A DNA stretch of 64,000 bases from contig NZ_JAHCKL010000016.1 in the NCBI RefSeq assembly GCF_026125785.1, positions 1 to 64,000 of the forward strand, given 5' to 3'. Below, in pieces: positions 9,447-17,794 of this stretch. The position numbers and the translations under genes were made by a program. Below the pieces are notes generated by a model. It did no database searches. It saw only the letters and a program-made list of their open reading frames with translations, and was not told the origin of the DNA. Origin of the DNA: Hydrogenophaga sp. Lineage in GTDB: Bacteria > Pseudomonadota > Gammaproteobacteria > Burkholderiales > Burkholderiaceae_C. Numbering within the stretch: the first letter of the stretch is position 1; the number at the start of each line of letters is the position of its first letter.

Positions 9447-10679
9447 ATGCCATCGAACACCCGACCGTCCGCCGAATTCCGCGCCCCGAGCGCGCTGGCC
9501 TGCTGCACCGCGGTCGCCGCGCTGTTGCTGACCGGCGCTGCATCGGCCCAGAACTACCCCATCACGCCAGCCCAGCGGGCCACCGCCGATCAAGTGGCTC
9601 AGAGTGGCGTGCCACTGTCGGAGTTGGCACCCAATGCACCGGACAGCTACACCATCAAGCGCGGAGACACCCTCTGGGCCATTTCCGGCCTGTTCCTCAA
9701 GAGTCCGTGGCGCTGGCCCGAACTCTGGGGCATGAACCGCCAGGACATCCAGAATCCGCACCGCATCTACCCAGGTCAGGTGCTGTACCTGGACAAGTCG
9801 GGCGGTCGCGCCCGACTGACGACCCGCGCACCGGGCGAGGGAGACACCACCACCGTGCGCGTGAGCCCGCGCACCCGCTACGAGAGCCTGAGCGAGTCGG
9901 CCATCCCGCCGGTGTCGCTGCAGGCCATAGAAGCCTTCCTGAGCGAACCGATGATTGTGGACGAGGCCACATTCGCCCGCGCGCCGCGCATCGTCGCCAC
10001 GCAGGAACACCGCGTGCTGCTCAGCCGTGGCGACCGCGCCTATGCGCGCGCGCTGTCGGGTGATGACATGCAAGGCGAACCGCTCACGGTGGCCGATGGC
10101 AAGTCGATCGACTACCGGGTGTTCCGCAACGCCGTTCCGCTGAAGGACCCGACCACCGGCGCCATCCTGGGCTACGAAGCCCAGTACGTGGGCAAGGCCC
10201 AGTTGGTGACCAGCGAAACGCGCCGCGACACCACCGACAGCAGCGGCAAGACCCAGAACGAACTGGTGCCCGCCGCGCTCGACGTGTTGCAGGCCAAGGA
10301 AGAAATGCGTGTGGGTGATCGCCTGCTGCCCGAGCCGGAGCGCGAGCTGTCGAACTACGTACCGCGCGCACCCGAGACCGCGCAGAGTGGCCAGATCGTC
10401 TCCGTCTATGGCAACGCCGTGCGCTACGCGGCGCAGAACCAGGTCGTGACCATCAACCGAGGCCGCGCCCATGGCATCGAGCGCGGGCATGTGCTGGCGC
10501 TTCAGCGCGAAAGCGACACACTGACCGACACCACCGACAGCGCCCGTCCGCAGATCCGGCTGCCCGGCGAGCGCAACGGTCTGATGATGGTCTTCCGCAC
10601 CTTCGACAAGGTGTCCTACGCCATCGTGCTGCAGATCACCGACGGCGTGAAGGTCGGCGACCGTTTCGTCAACCCCTGA
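9447..10679 (+). CDS. Exported LysM-domain protein
   Basis: Peptidoglycan-associated exported protein of 410 residues. From ATG 9447 (MPSNTRPSAEF) it has a hydrophobic signal segment (LACCTAVAALLLTGAASA) with cleavage near AQN. A single LysM motif follows at about 67-115 (SYTIKRGDTLWAISGLFL ... IYPGQVLYL), then about 290 residues of uncharacterised beta-rich sequence containing a VRVSPRTRYESL segment. It precedes dprA by 7 bases; a LysM gene just before dprA is a recurrent Burkholderiales arrangement. Peptidoglycan binding is known for LysM; the rest is unassigned. An upstream in-frame ATG at 9318 was rejected because it adds a non-signal-like leader. Confidence 0.85.
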   Translation: MPSNTRPSAEFRAPSALACCTAVAALLLTGAASAQNYPITPAQRATADQVAQSGVPLSELAPNAPDSYTIKRGDTLWAISGLFLKSPWRWPELWGMNRQDIQNPHRIYPGQVLYLDKSGGRARLTTRAPGEGDTTTVRVSPRTRYESLSESAIPPVSLQAIEAFLSEPMIVDEATFARAPRIVATQEHRVLLSRGDRAYARALSGDDMQGEPLTVADGKSIDYRVFRNAVPLKDPTTGAILGYEAQYVGKAQLVTSETRRDTTDSSGKTQNELVPAALDVLQAKEEMRVGDRLLPEPERELSNYVPRAPETAQSGQIVSVYGNAVRYAAQNQVVTINRGRAHGIERGHVLALQRESDTLTDTTDSARPQIRLPGERNGLMMVFRTFDKVSYAIVLQITDGVKVGDRFVNP

Positions 10680-10686
10680 AACGGGC

Positions 10687-11784
10687 ATGCTCAGGGAGGA
10701 GCTGGCCGCCTGGCTGAGGCTGCTGCTCACGCCAGGCGTGGGCAGCGAAACCGCGCGCAAGCTGCTGGCCGCCTGGGGTTTGCCCCAGGACATCTTCGAT
10801 CAAGACGTGACCGCCTGGCAGACGGTGGTGGGACCCCACCTCGCGCGCGCGCTCGACACGCCCCCGGCCGACCTTGATGCCACGCTGGATCGCCTGCAGG
10901 CATGGCTGGCCGAACATACGCAACGCCATGTCTTGACGCTCGGCGACACGCTCTATCCGCCCGACCTGCTGGAAATGGCCGACCCGCCCTTGATGCTGTA
11001 CGTGCAGGGCGACGTGCAGGCGCTGCACCACCCGCGGCGCCTGGCCATCGTGGGCAGCCGCAATCCGACACCCCAGGGGGAAGCCCACGCCCGGCAGTTC
11101 GCACAGGCCCTGGGTGAAGCGGGCCTCTGCGTGGTCTCCGGACTGGCACTGGGGATCGATGGCGCAGCGCACGAAGGCGCGCTGCTGGCTGGCGCCCCGA
11201 CGGTCGCGGTGATAGGCACCGGGCTTGACCGCGTGTACCCCAAACGCCACCTGGATCTCGCCCACCGCATCGCCGAGCACGGGGCGATCGTGAGCGAATA
11301 CCCCTTGGGTACACCGCCACTGGCCGCGAATTTTCCGCAGCGCAACCGCATCATCGCGGGCCTCTCACAAGGCACACTGGTGGTGGAGGCCGCGCTGAAG
11401 TCCGGCTCCCTGATCACGGCGCGTCTCGCCGCCGAACAAGGCCGTGAGGTCTTCGCCATCCCGGGCTCCATCCACTCACCGCAAGCGCGTGGCTGCCACG
11501 CGCTGATACGACAGGGTGCCAAACTGGTCGAATCGGCGCAGGACATCCTGGAGGATCTGCAGATCGCGCCTCCCCAGACACCCAGCCAAACCGTTGAGGC
11601 CAGCAGCGACAACGGTGACCCTCTACTCAACGCCATGGGCTACGACCCCGTCAGCCTCGACGCCTTGCAGGCTCGCACCGGCCTGGACACCCCACACCTG
11701 CAGGCCCGCCTGCTGGAACTGGAGCTGCAGGGCGACCTGAGTCGCCTGCCCGGAGGCCTGCTCCAACGCATGGGCAAGGCCTGA
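10687..11784 (+). CDS. dprA: DNA-processing protein DprA
   Basis: Loads RecA on incoming single-stranded DNA during natural transformation. The 365 residues show an N-terminal helical region (1-75), a Rossmann-like core with AIVGSRNPTPQGEAHARQFA (about 119-138) and VVSGLALGIDGAAHEGAL, then TVAVIGTGLDRVYPKRH, and a C-terminal winged-helix segment (about 305-360). Lengths and motifs are standard. It follows the LysM gene closely. With pilA at 58.5 kb it is a competence-compatible trait, although competence itself cannot be concluded. Confidence 0.96.
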   Translation: MLREELAAWLRLLLTPGVGSETARKLLAAWGLPQDIFDQDVTAWQTVVGPHLARALDTPPADLDATLDRLQAWLAEHTQRHVLTLGDTLYPPDLLEMADPPLMLYVQGDVQALHHPRRLAIVGSRNPTPQGEAHARQFAQALGEAGLCVVSGLALGIDGAAHEGALLAGAPTVAVIGTGLDRVYPKRHLDLAHRIAEHGAIVSEYPLGTPPLAANFPQRNRIIAGLSQGTLVVEAALKSGSLITARLAAEQGREVFAIPGSIHSPQARGCHALIRQGAKLVESAQDILEDLQIAPPQTPSQTVEASSDNGDPLLNAMGYDPVSLDALQARTGLDTPHLQARLLELELQGDLSRLPGGLLQRMGKA

Positions 11785-11817
11785 CCATCCCAGAAGGCCG
11801 CCACCCCAAGGCCACCG

Positions 11818-11948
11818 AGCCAGCGAAGCGAGGCGCCCGACCCAAAGATGCCGAGGGTCCGGCTCCGCCGGCCCAAGGCATCGTCCCCCCTCCCAGCGCC
11901 GAAGGCGCGCAAGAGAGGGGGGAAGCCGCGCAGCGGCGCAGGGGGGAG
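11818..11948 (-). repeat. Dispersed intergenic repeat, copy A
   Basis: Fills the spacer between the convergent dprA and DUF1631 genes. Its reverse complement matches 53172-53310 over about 130 bases with only scattered differences; both contain CCTTGGGCCGGCGGAGCCGG and a CCCCCCT...AGGGGGG stem-capable segment. It is non-coding. The two copies sit just after the stop codons of unrelated genes (dprA and the TerC gene). Confidence 0.8.
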
Positions 11949-11951
11949 CCC

Positions 11952-14321
11952 TCAGTTCAACAAACGTTCGGGATTGGCGTCGAGCTTGGCCAGCGCATCG
12001 CGGGTGGCCCGCACAGTCAGCGCTTCTTCCTCACTTGGCACCAGCAGGCCGGCCTGCAGATAGGCCGCCACACGGTTGGCCTGCACCAGGAAGCAGCGCC
12101 CGCCATTGGTGACGAAGAGGTAAAGCTGCCCCCGTTCGCTGCGCCAGGCGAGCTGCACGCTGTTGAGCTTGCCGTTGTGGTCCAGACCGAACCAGGAGCC
12201 GATCTGCAACTCGACGGCCCAGGCCCGCATGGCTTCGGTAGGCTGGCTGCCGCCCTGGTTGATCACTTCGATGTTGCCGGCGTCCACGCCGGTGATCATT
12301 TCGATGCTTTCGTTGTCCAGGTCCAGGTCGCCAACGCCGTTGGCGGGCAGGTAGTCCTCGAGATTGGCCAGGCGCTCGGACAGGTTGTCCAGGCTTTCCT
12401 GCGAGATCGCCTCGGTGCGCGACATGAAAGCGTCGGCCAGCGTGTCGCTGACCGACTTGATGTGCTGGTCTTGCAGGCCCGGTGGGAAACCCAGCAGCCC
12501 CATGCCCTGACGAAGGCGTTGCAGCAGACCCGGCAGTTGCTGAATCACGCGGGCGCGGTCATTGCGGTTGGGCTTGGCACTGGCGGCCCAGAGCAGGTCG
12601 GACGCCACCTGCTTGAGGGCGGCGGTCTCTTCGTGGCGGAGACCGTACTTCACGCTGGCCACGGCCAGCACGTCGACCCAGACCTTGAAGAGGAAATCAC
12701 GCACCTCGTCGCGCACCGGCACCTCGTCGAGCAGCTTGCGCAACTCGATCGTGTACTGCACGGACAGCGTCTCCTTCTGTTCCACCTGCTGGGCCACGCT
12801 GACAAACCGGCTGGCCGTGCCCTGCTCGCTGAGGTAGGTGGAGAGAAATTTCTGGAACTCGTCGAGCACGAGCTGAAAGACGCGCCGGCCGGTTTCGGGG
12901 TATTGCTCAATGACCTGCACCACGCGCTTGATCTCGGCCTCGAGTGCTGCGGAGCTCACGTTGGACTCGAAGCCCATGACGCACGAGCCCATGCGGTCGA
13001 TGAGCCGGCGGGCGGGGTGCTGCAGCGCGCTGAAGAACTCGGGCTCCGCCAGCGCCACGCGCAGCACCGGAATCTGCAGACGCGCGAACCACACGCGCAC
13101 ACTGGGCGGAATGCGCTCCTCGGCCAGAATGCTCTGGAACATGAGCGCCACCACCTCGATAGTCGCTTTCTCGGTCGGTGTACTGGCCGCCTGCTTGAGT
13201 TCGGCGGTGCGCTGGCGCAGCACATTCGCTGCGCGCTCGACGTGCGCCCCATCCACATAGACGGCGCCCGGACCTGAGCTGCCCGTGATGTAGAGCCCGG
13301 CGTTGCCGCTGGCCGCGGCAAAACTCGAGCGTTGCATGGCCTGCTGAAGGGCGGGCGAGGGTGGCATGACATGCGTGGCCTCAAAGTCTCCGCCCACGCG
13401 GTCGATGAGCATTCGCTTGAGACGCCCGACCACGCCCTGGGCACGCATGCGCGCTCTGGCCAACGGGGACGTCCCCGTCATCATGCGGGTTTCGTCCTGC
13501 ACGCCCATGCCCGAAGAATGGGGCCCGCTGCGCCCGGAGCCAGGGAAACCGCTGGCCGAGTTCGGCGCCCCGGTGGAGGTGGCACCGGCAGCGCCTGGCT
13601 GGCCTGCCACCGGCCGCATGCCGGGGGGCAGATCCCGCCGCCCGGCCGCCGCAGGCGTGTCCGAGCGTGAACCCGGCACGCGCCGCACCAGGGCCTGCAG
13701 GTCGATCTCCTTCATCACCCCGCTGGACACCAGGAATTCGTTCGCGGCCTTGTAGGCTTCATGCAGCTTGGTGGCCAGAATGGGCGATACCGCGTCGTGC
13801 ACCAGACCCCAGGCCTCGCGGGACATGTGGGCATCCAGCCATTGATCGACCAGGATGCGGGCAATCACGTCCGGCAACAGCACGTCGCCGCGCGGCAGTT
13901 CCTGACGACCCTCCAGGTGCTGCACCCGCAGGCGCAGTTCGTTGAGTTCGGTGGAGGAACGGTCCAGAACCTGCATGGCCAGGCGCGATGCCAGGATCTG
14001 GTCGTCGATCGCTCCCTCGGCCACGAGTTCCAACTGGCCGGAAACGCTGACCGGATTGCCGGAATTCGAGAAACGAGGCAGCAGGGTGCGCTGCAGGGAC
14101 TTGCGGCTCTGGTTGAGCCAGGTGGTCTGGTTTTTCTGAAAAGCCGTCCAGGCATCGCGCCGGGCCTGGATCTCACGCGCGGGGCCGGCCTGATCGAGCA
14201 CGGACGTCAGGCGGGTGTCACAGGCCTTGACGATTTCGGGAAGCGCGCGCCCCACGTGAACCACGAAGAGTTCACGCGCCTGTTTGGCCAGGGATGAGAC
14301 GTGCTGATCGGGTGGGGACAC
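11952..14321 (-). CDS. DUF1631-family protein
   Basis: Large cytosolic protein of 789 residues of the DUF1631 family, known mainly from Burkholderiales; the biochemical role is unknown. No signal peptide or membrane segment is seen. The N-terminal half is helical; a Gly/Pro/Ser-rich linker lies near 235-280; the C-terminal half contains QIGSWFGLDHNGKLNSVQLAW followed by GQLYLFVTNGGRC, which looks like a PilZ-like beta-barrel fragment (my inference). The start is GTG 14321, the first in-frame start consistent with the helical N-terminus. It is convergent with dprA and transcribed toward the dispersed repeat. Confidence 0.85.
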   Translation of the reverse strand: MSPPDQHVSSLAKQARELFVVHVGRALPEIVKACDTRLTSVLDQAGPAREIQARRDAWTAFQKNQTTWLNQSRKSLQRTLLPRFSNSGNPVSVSGQLELVAEGAIDDQILASRLAMQVLDRSSTELNELRLRVQHLEGRQELPRGDVLLPDVIARILVDQWLDAHMSREAWGLVHDAVSPILATKLHEAYKAANEFLVSSGVMKEIDLQALVRRVPGSRSDTPAAAGRRDLPPGMRPVAGQPGAAGATSTGAPNSASGFPGSGRSGPHSSGMGVQDETRMMTGTSPLARARMRAQGVVGRLKRMLIDRVGGDFEATHVMPPSPALQQAMQRSSFAAASGNAGLYITGSSGPGAVYVDGAHVERAANVLRQRTAELKQAASTPTEKATIEVVALMFQSILAEERIPPSVRVWFARLQIPVLRVALAEPEFFSALQHPARRLIDRMGSCVMGFESNVSSAALEAEIKRVVQVIEQYPETGRRVFQLVLDEFQKFLSTYLSEQGTASRFVSVAQQVEQKETLSVQYTIELRKLLDEVPVRDEVRDFLFKVWVDVLAVASVKYGLRHEETAALKQVASDLLWAASAKPNRNDRARVIQQLPGLLQRLRQGMGLLGFPPGLQDQHIKSVSDTLADAFMSRTEAISQESLDNLSERLANLEDYLPANGVGDLDLDNESIEMITGVDAGNIEVINQGGSQPTEAMRAWAVELQIGSWFGLDHNGKLNSVQLAWRSERGQLYLFVTNGGRCFLVQANRVAAYLQAGLLVPSEEEALTVRATRDALAKLDANPERLLN

Positions 14322-14404
14322 AATGTGTTCAGTATGACACGAATGGCTTCATGGGCATCCGGTCCGCAGGCCCCCTCGAACCCCCATCGGCCCGGCGTTC
14401 GCGC

Positions 14405-15361
14405 TTAAACGACAGCGCCCGCGTTGGGATCACCCGGATCGCCGCCATCCTTGGTGCCGGAAGTCTTGATCAGGTCCTCGCGCTTGATGCCCAGCCACAT
14501 GGCCACGGCGGCGCCCACGAACACGGACGAATAAATGCCGAAACAGATGCCGATGGTCAGCGCCAACGAGAAATAGAACAGGGTGGGGCCACCAAAAACG
14601 AGCATGGACAGCACCATGGCCTGCGTCGATCCGTGGGTGATGATGGTGCGGCTGATGGTGGATGTGATGGCATGGTCGATCACCTGAGGGGGCGTCATCT
14701 TGCGCTGGCGGCGGAAGGTCTCGCGGATCCGGTCAAAGATCACCACCGACTCGTTGACCGAATACCCGAGCACGGCCAGGGTGGCGGCCAGCACCGCAAG
14801 CGAGAACTCCCACTGGAAAAAGGCAAAGAAGCCCAGGATGATCACCACGTCGTGCAGGTTGGCGATGATGGCCGAGACCGCGTACTTCCACTCGAAGCGG
14901 AGGGCCAGGTAAATCATGATTCCCACGATGACCAAACCAAGCGCCTTCAGACCATTGCTGACCAGTTCCTGCCCCACCTGAGGGCCGACGAATTCCGAGC
15001 GGCGCAGTTCCACGGCAGGATTCTGGGCCTTGAGCGCTGCCAGCACAGCCTCGGCCTGCTGGCCGGAAGACTGCCCTTGCATCGCCGGCAGGCGCAGCAG
15101 CACGTCGCTGGAGGTGCCGAAGTTCTGGACCGGCACCTCGGTGTAGCCCAGCCCTTCGATCACCTTGCGCACGGCCTCGAGGTCGGCGGGCTGCTCATAG
15201 GCGACCTCCATGACGGTACCACCCGTGAACTCCACCGACAGGTGCAGTCCTTTGGTGACCAGGAAAAAGACGGCGGCAACAAAGGTGATGGCCGAGATCG
15301 CGTTGAGCACGATCGCGTGCTTCATGAACGGGATGTCGCGGCGGATGCGGAAGAATTCCAT
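14405..15361 (-). CDS. secF: Protein translocase subunit SecF
   Basis: Inner-membrane subunit of the SecDF complex, which uses the proton gradient to help pull proteins across after SecYEG. 318 residues with six membrane helices; the first (13-32) is followed by a periplasmic domain starting EFTGGTVMEVAYEQP, and the conserved fourth-helix motif GYSVNESVVIFDRIRETF is present. It follows secD by 15 bases in the order yajC-secD-secF. Confidence 0.97.
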   Translation of the reverse strand: MEFFRIRRDIPFMKHAIVLNAISAITFVAAVFFLVTKGLHLSVEFTGGTVMEVAYEQPADLEAVRKVIEGLGYTEVPVQNFGTSSDVLLRLPAMQGQSSGQQAEAVLAALKAQNPAVELRRSEFVGPQVGQELVSNGLKALGLVIVGIMIYLALRFEWKYAVSAIIANLHDVVIILGFFAFFQWEFSLAVLAATLAVLGYSVNESVVIFDRIRETFRRQRKMTPPQVIDHAITSTISRTIITHGSTQAMVLSMLVFGGPTLFYFSLALTIGICFGIYSSVFVGAAVAMWLGIKREDLIKTSGTKDGGDPGDPNAGAVV

Positions 15362-15376
15362 GGTAGGTGTCCTTGC

Positions 15377-17254
15377 TCAGTCGCCCTTGGCGCTGGTAGT
15401 GGCCTGGCCTTCAGGGCGCCAGACGGTGCCAATGGAGACGGTCTTGAGCTTCTTCTGCCGGCCGTACCAGAAGTTCACGACGCCGCGCGAGAAGAACACC
15501 GAAGAAAACATGCTGGTGACGATGCCCAGGCAATGCACCACCGCAAAACCCCGAACCGGCCCTGAGCCGAAAATCAACAACGCGACGCCGGCAATCAGCG
15601 AGGTGACGTTGGAGTCCAGAATGGTCGACCAGGCATGCTCGTACCCGGCGTTGATCGCTGTCTGGGGCGAAGCGCCCCGTCGTAGCTCCTCGCGCACGCG
15701 CTCGTTGATGAGCACATTGGAATCAATGGCCATGCCCAGCGCCAGTGCCATGGCCGCGATGCCCGGCAGAGTCAGGGTGGCCTGCAGCATCGAGAGCACC
15801 GAGACCAGCAACAGCACGTTGAAAGCCAAGGCCAGGCTGGAGAAAACGCCAAACACGGCGTAGTAGATGCACATGAAGACGACGATCGCCACGAAGCCCC
15901 ACAGCACGCTTTTGAAGCCCTTGGAGATGTTCTCCGCACCCAGGCTGGGGCCAATGGTGCGTTCTTCGATGATTTCCATGGGCGCAGCCAGCGAGCCGGC
16001 ACGCAGCAGCAGCGCCGTGTCGGTCGCCTCCACGGAGGTCATGGCACCGGAGATCTGCACGCGACCGCCACCGATCTCGCCACGGATCACGGGCGCGGTC
16101 ACCACCTCGCCGCGGCCCTTCTCGAACAGGATGATGGCCATGCGCTTGCCCACGTTCTCGCGCGTGATGTCGCGGAAAATGCGCGAGCCCTTGGCGTCCA
16201 GGGTCAGGTGCACGGCGGCTTCATGCGTCTGGCTGTCAAAGCCGGCCTGGGCATCGGTGAGGTTCTCGCCGGTCAACAGCACCTCGCGCTTGACGATGAC
16301 CGCCCGGCCGCCGCGCTCGAGGTAGCGTTCGGAACCGAACGGCACGGGGCCGGTGCCGCGTTCGGCCGCCAGGCCATCGGTGCTTTCATCCACCAGACGC
16401 AGCTCCAGCGTTGCGGTGCGGCCCAGGATGTCCTTGGCCTTGGCGGTGTCCTGCACACCGGGCAACTGCACCACGATGCGGTCTATGCCCTGTTGCTGGA
16501 TCACTGGCTCGGCCACGCCCAGCTCGTTGATGCGGTTGTGCAGCGTGGTGATGTTCTGCTTGAGAGCCTGTTCCTGCACGCGGCGCGCTGCTTCCGGGCT
16601 GATGACGCCTTGCAGGCGGAAGTCCGGCGTGGCCGTGAAGACCAGTTCCGGGAACTGCGAGCGAACCAGATCCTGGATGGTGCCCTGCGTCTGGGCGTCA
16701 CCTGCCCGCACCTCGATGTTCTGCCCACTGCGGCCAATGCCTCCATGGCGCACGCCTTTTTCGCGCAGCAGGGTGCGCAGGTCGGCCGCCAGCACGTCGA
16801 CACGGCGCTGCAGGGCAGCCGTCATGTCCACCTGCAGCATGAAGTGCACACCGCCCCGCAGATCCAGGCCCAGGTACATGGGCGAGGCACCGAGCGAGGC
16901 CAGCCAGGCGGGCGTGCGCGGCAACAGATTGAGCGCGACCACATAGCTGGGTTCGGCCGCGTCAGGGTTGAGCGCCTTCTCCAGCGCGTCGCGCGCCTTG
17001 AGTTGGGTGTCCGTGTCGTCGAACCGTACCTTGACCGAGTTCAGGTCCAGTTGCACACGCGAGGTGTCGATGCCCTGAGCCACCAGCGCCCGCTCCACCT
17101 GCGTGACGGTGCCGCTGTCGATCCGGACCGTGGAACGCCCCGCCGAGACCTGTACGGCCGGCGATTCGCCAAACAGGTTGGGCAGCGCATAGATCGCGCT
17201 GACGATCAGGGCGACCAGGATGATCGCGTACTTCCACAGGGGGTAACGGTTCAT
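15377..17254 (-). CDS. secD: Protein translocase subunit SecD
   Basis: Larger partner of SecF in the export-assisting SecDF complex. 625 residues; one N-terminal helix (about 8-27), a long periplasmic region with the signature LGLDLRGGVHFMLQVD near 128-143, and five C-terminal helices including ALALGMAIDSNVLINERVRE. Start ATG 17254 (MNRYPLWKYAIIL) is canonical. Lies 112 bases downstream of yajC, a spacer that holds a GC-rich repeat-like tract but no gene. Confidence 0.97.
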   Translation of the reverse strand: MNRYPLWKYAIILVALIVSAIYALPNLFGESPAVQVSAGRSTVRIDSGTVTQVERALVAQGIDTSRVQLDLNSVKVRFDDTDTQLKARDALEKALNPDAAEPSYVVALNLLPRTPAWLASLGASPMYLGLDLRGGVHFMLQVDMTAALQRRVDVLAADLRTLLREKGVRHGGIGRSGQNIEVRAGDAQTQGTIQDLVRSQFPELVFTATPDFRLQGVISPEAARRVQEQALKQNITTLHNRINELGVAEPVIQQQGIDRIVVQLPGVQDTAKAKDILGRTATLELRLVDESTDGLAAERGTGPVPFGSERYLERGGRAVIVKREVLLTGENLTDAQAGFDSQTHEAAVHLTLDAKGSRIFRDITRENVGKRMAIILFEKGRGEVVTAPVIRGEIGGGRVQISGAMTSVEATDTALLLRAGSLAAPMEIIEERTIGPSLGAENISKGFKSVLWGFVAIVVFMCIYYAVFGVFSSLALAFNVLLLVSVLSMLQATLTLPGIAAMALALGMAIDSNVLINERVREELRRGASPQTAINAGYEHAWSTILDSNVTSLIAGVALLIFGSGPVRGFAVVHCLGIVTSMFSSVFFSRGVVNFWYGRQKKLKTVSIGTVWRPEGQATTSAKGD

Positions 17255-17366
17255 GGCGAGGGCCGAATGGCGTGAAATGACGATCCAGTAACGCGGTGCA
17301 TCCGGCTTTGCCGGGCCACTCGCGTTGCCCCTTGGGGGGTGACGCGCAAGGCGCGGCGCGGGAGTC

Positions 17367-17687
17367 TTACTTCATGGTGCCCTTGGGGAGCACTTGAACA
17401 ACCGCAGAACGCTGCATCTGGACCTCCATGCCGTCCCCAAGTTCCACGCCGAGGTACACGTCACCAATCTTGGTCACCCGGCCGAGAAGCCCCCCGGCGG
17501 TCGCCACCTCGTCACCCTTGGCCAGGGCTTCGACCATGGCCTTGTGCTCTTTTTGGCGCTTGAGCTGGGGCCGGATCATGACGAAGTAGAGCACCACGAA
17601 CATCAGGACCAGCGGCAGCAGGCCCATCAGGGTGGACTGGGTGTCGCCACCGGCGGCGGCTTGGGCGTAGGCAGAAGAAATGAACAC
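17367..17687 (-). CDS. yajC: Preprotein translocase accessory subunit YajC
   Basis: Small single-pass inner-membrane protein that associates with SecDF. 106 residues with one helix around 20-40 (LLPLVLMFVVLYFVMIRPQ) followed by the basic LKRQKEHKAMVEAL and a small SH3-like domain (GDEVATAGGLLGRVTKIGD). First gene of yajC-secD-secF. The usual upstream queA/tgt are absent here; the upstream neighbour on the same strand is an indolepyruvate oxidoreductase gene 107 bases away, an atypical junction. Confidence 0.95.
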   Translation of the reverse strand: MFISSAYAQAAAGGDTQSTLMGLLPLVLMFVVLYFVMIRPQLKRQKEHKAMVEALAKGDEVATAGGLLGRVTKIGDVYLGVELGDGMEVQMQRSAVVQVLPKGTMK

Positions 17688-17794
17688 AGGCGGTCTCCAG
17701 GAGATTCAGGGTCACGGGAATGCCGAAGGCCGGGGGCTCCCGAAGGGAGCCGCCGGGCAGCTTGGACTCAACCTGGCATTGTATGCGGCGGTGT

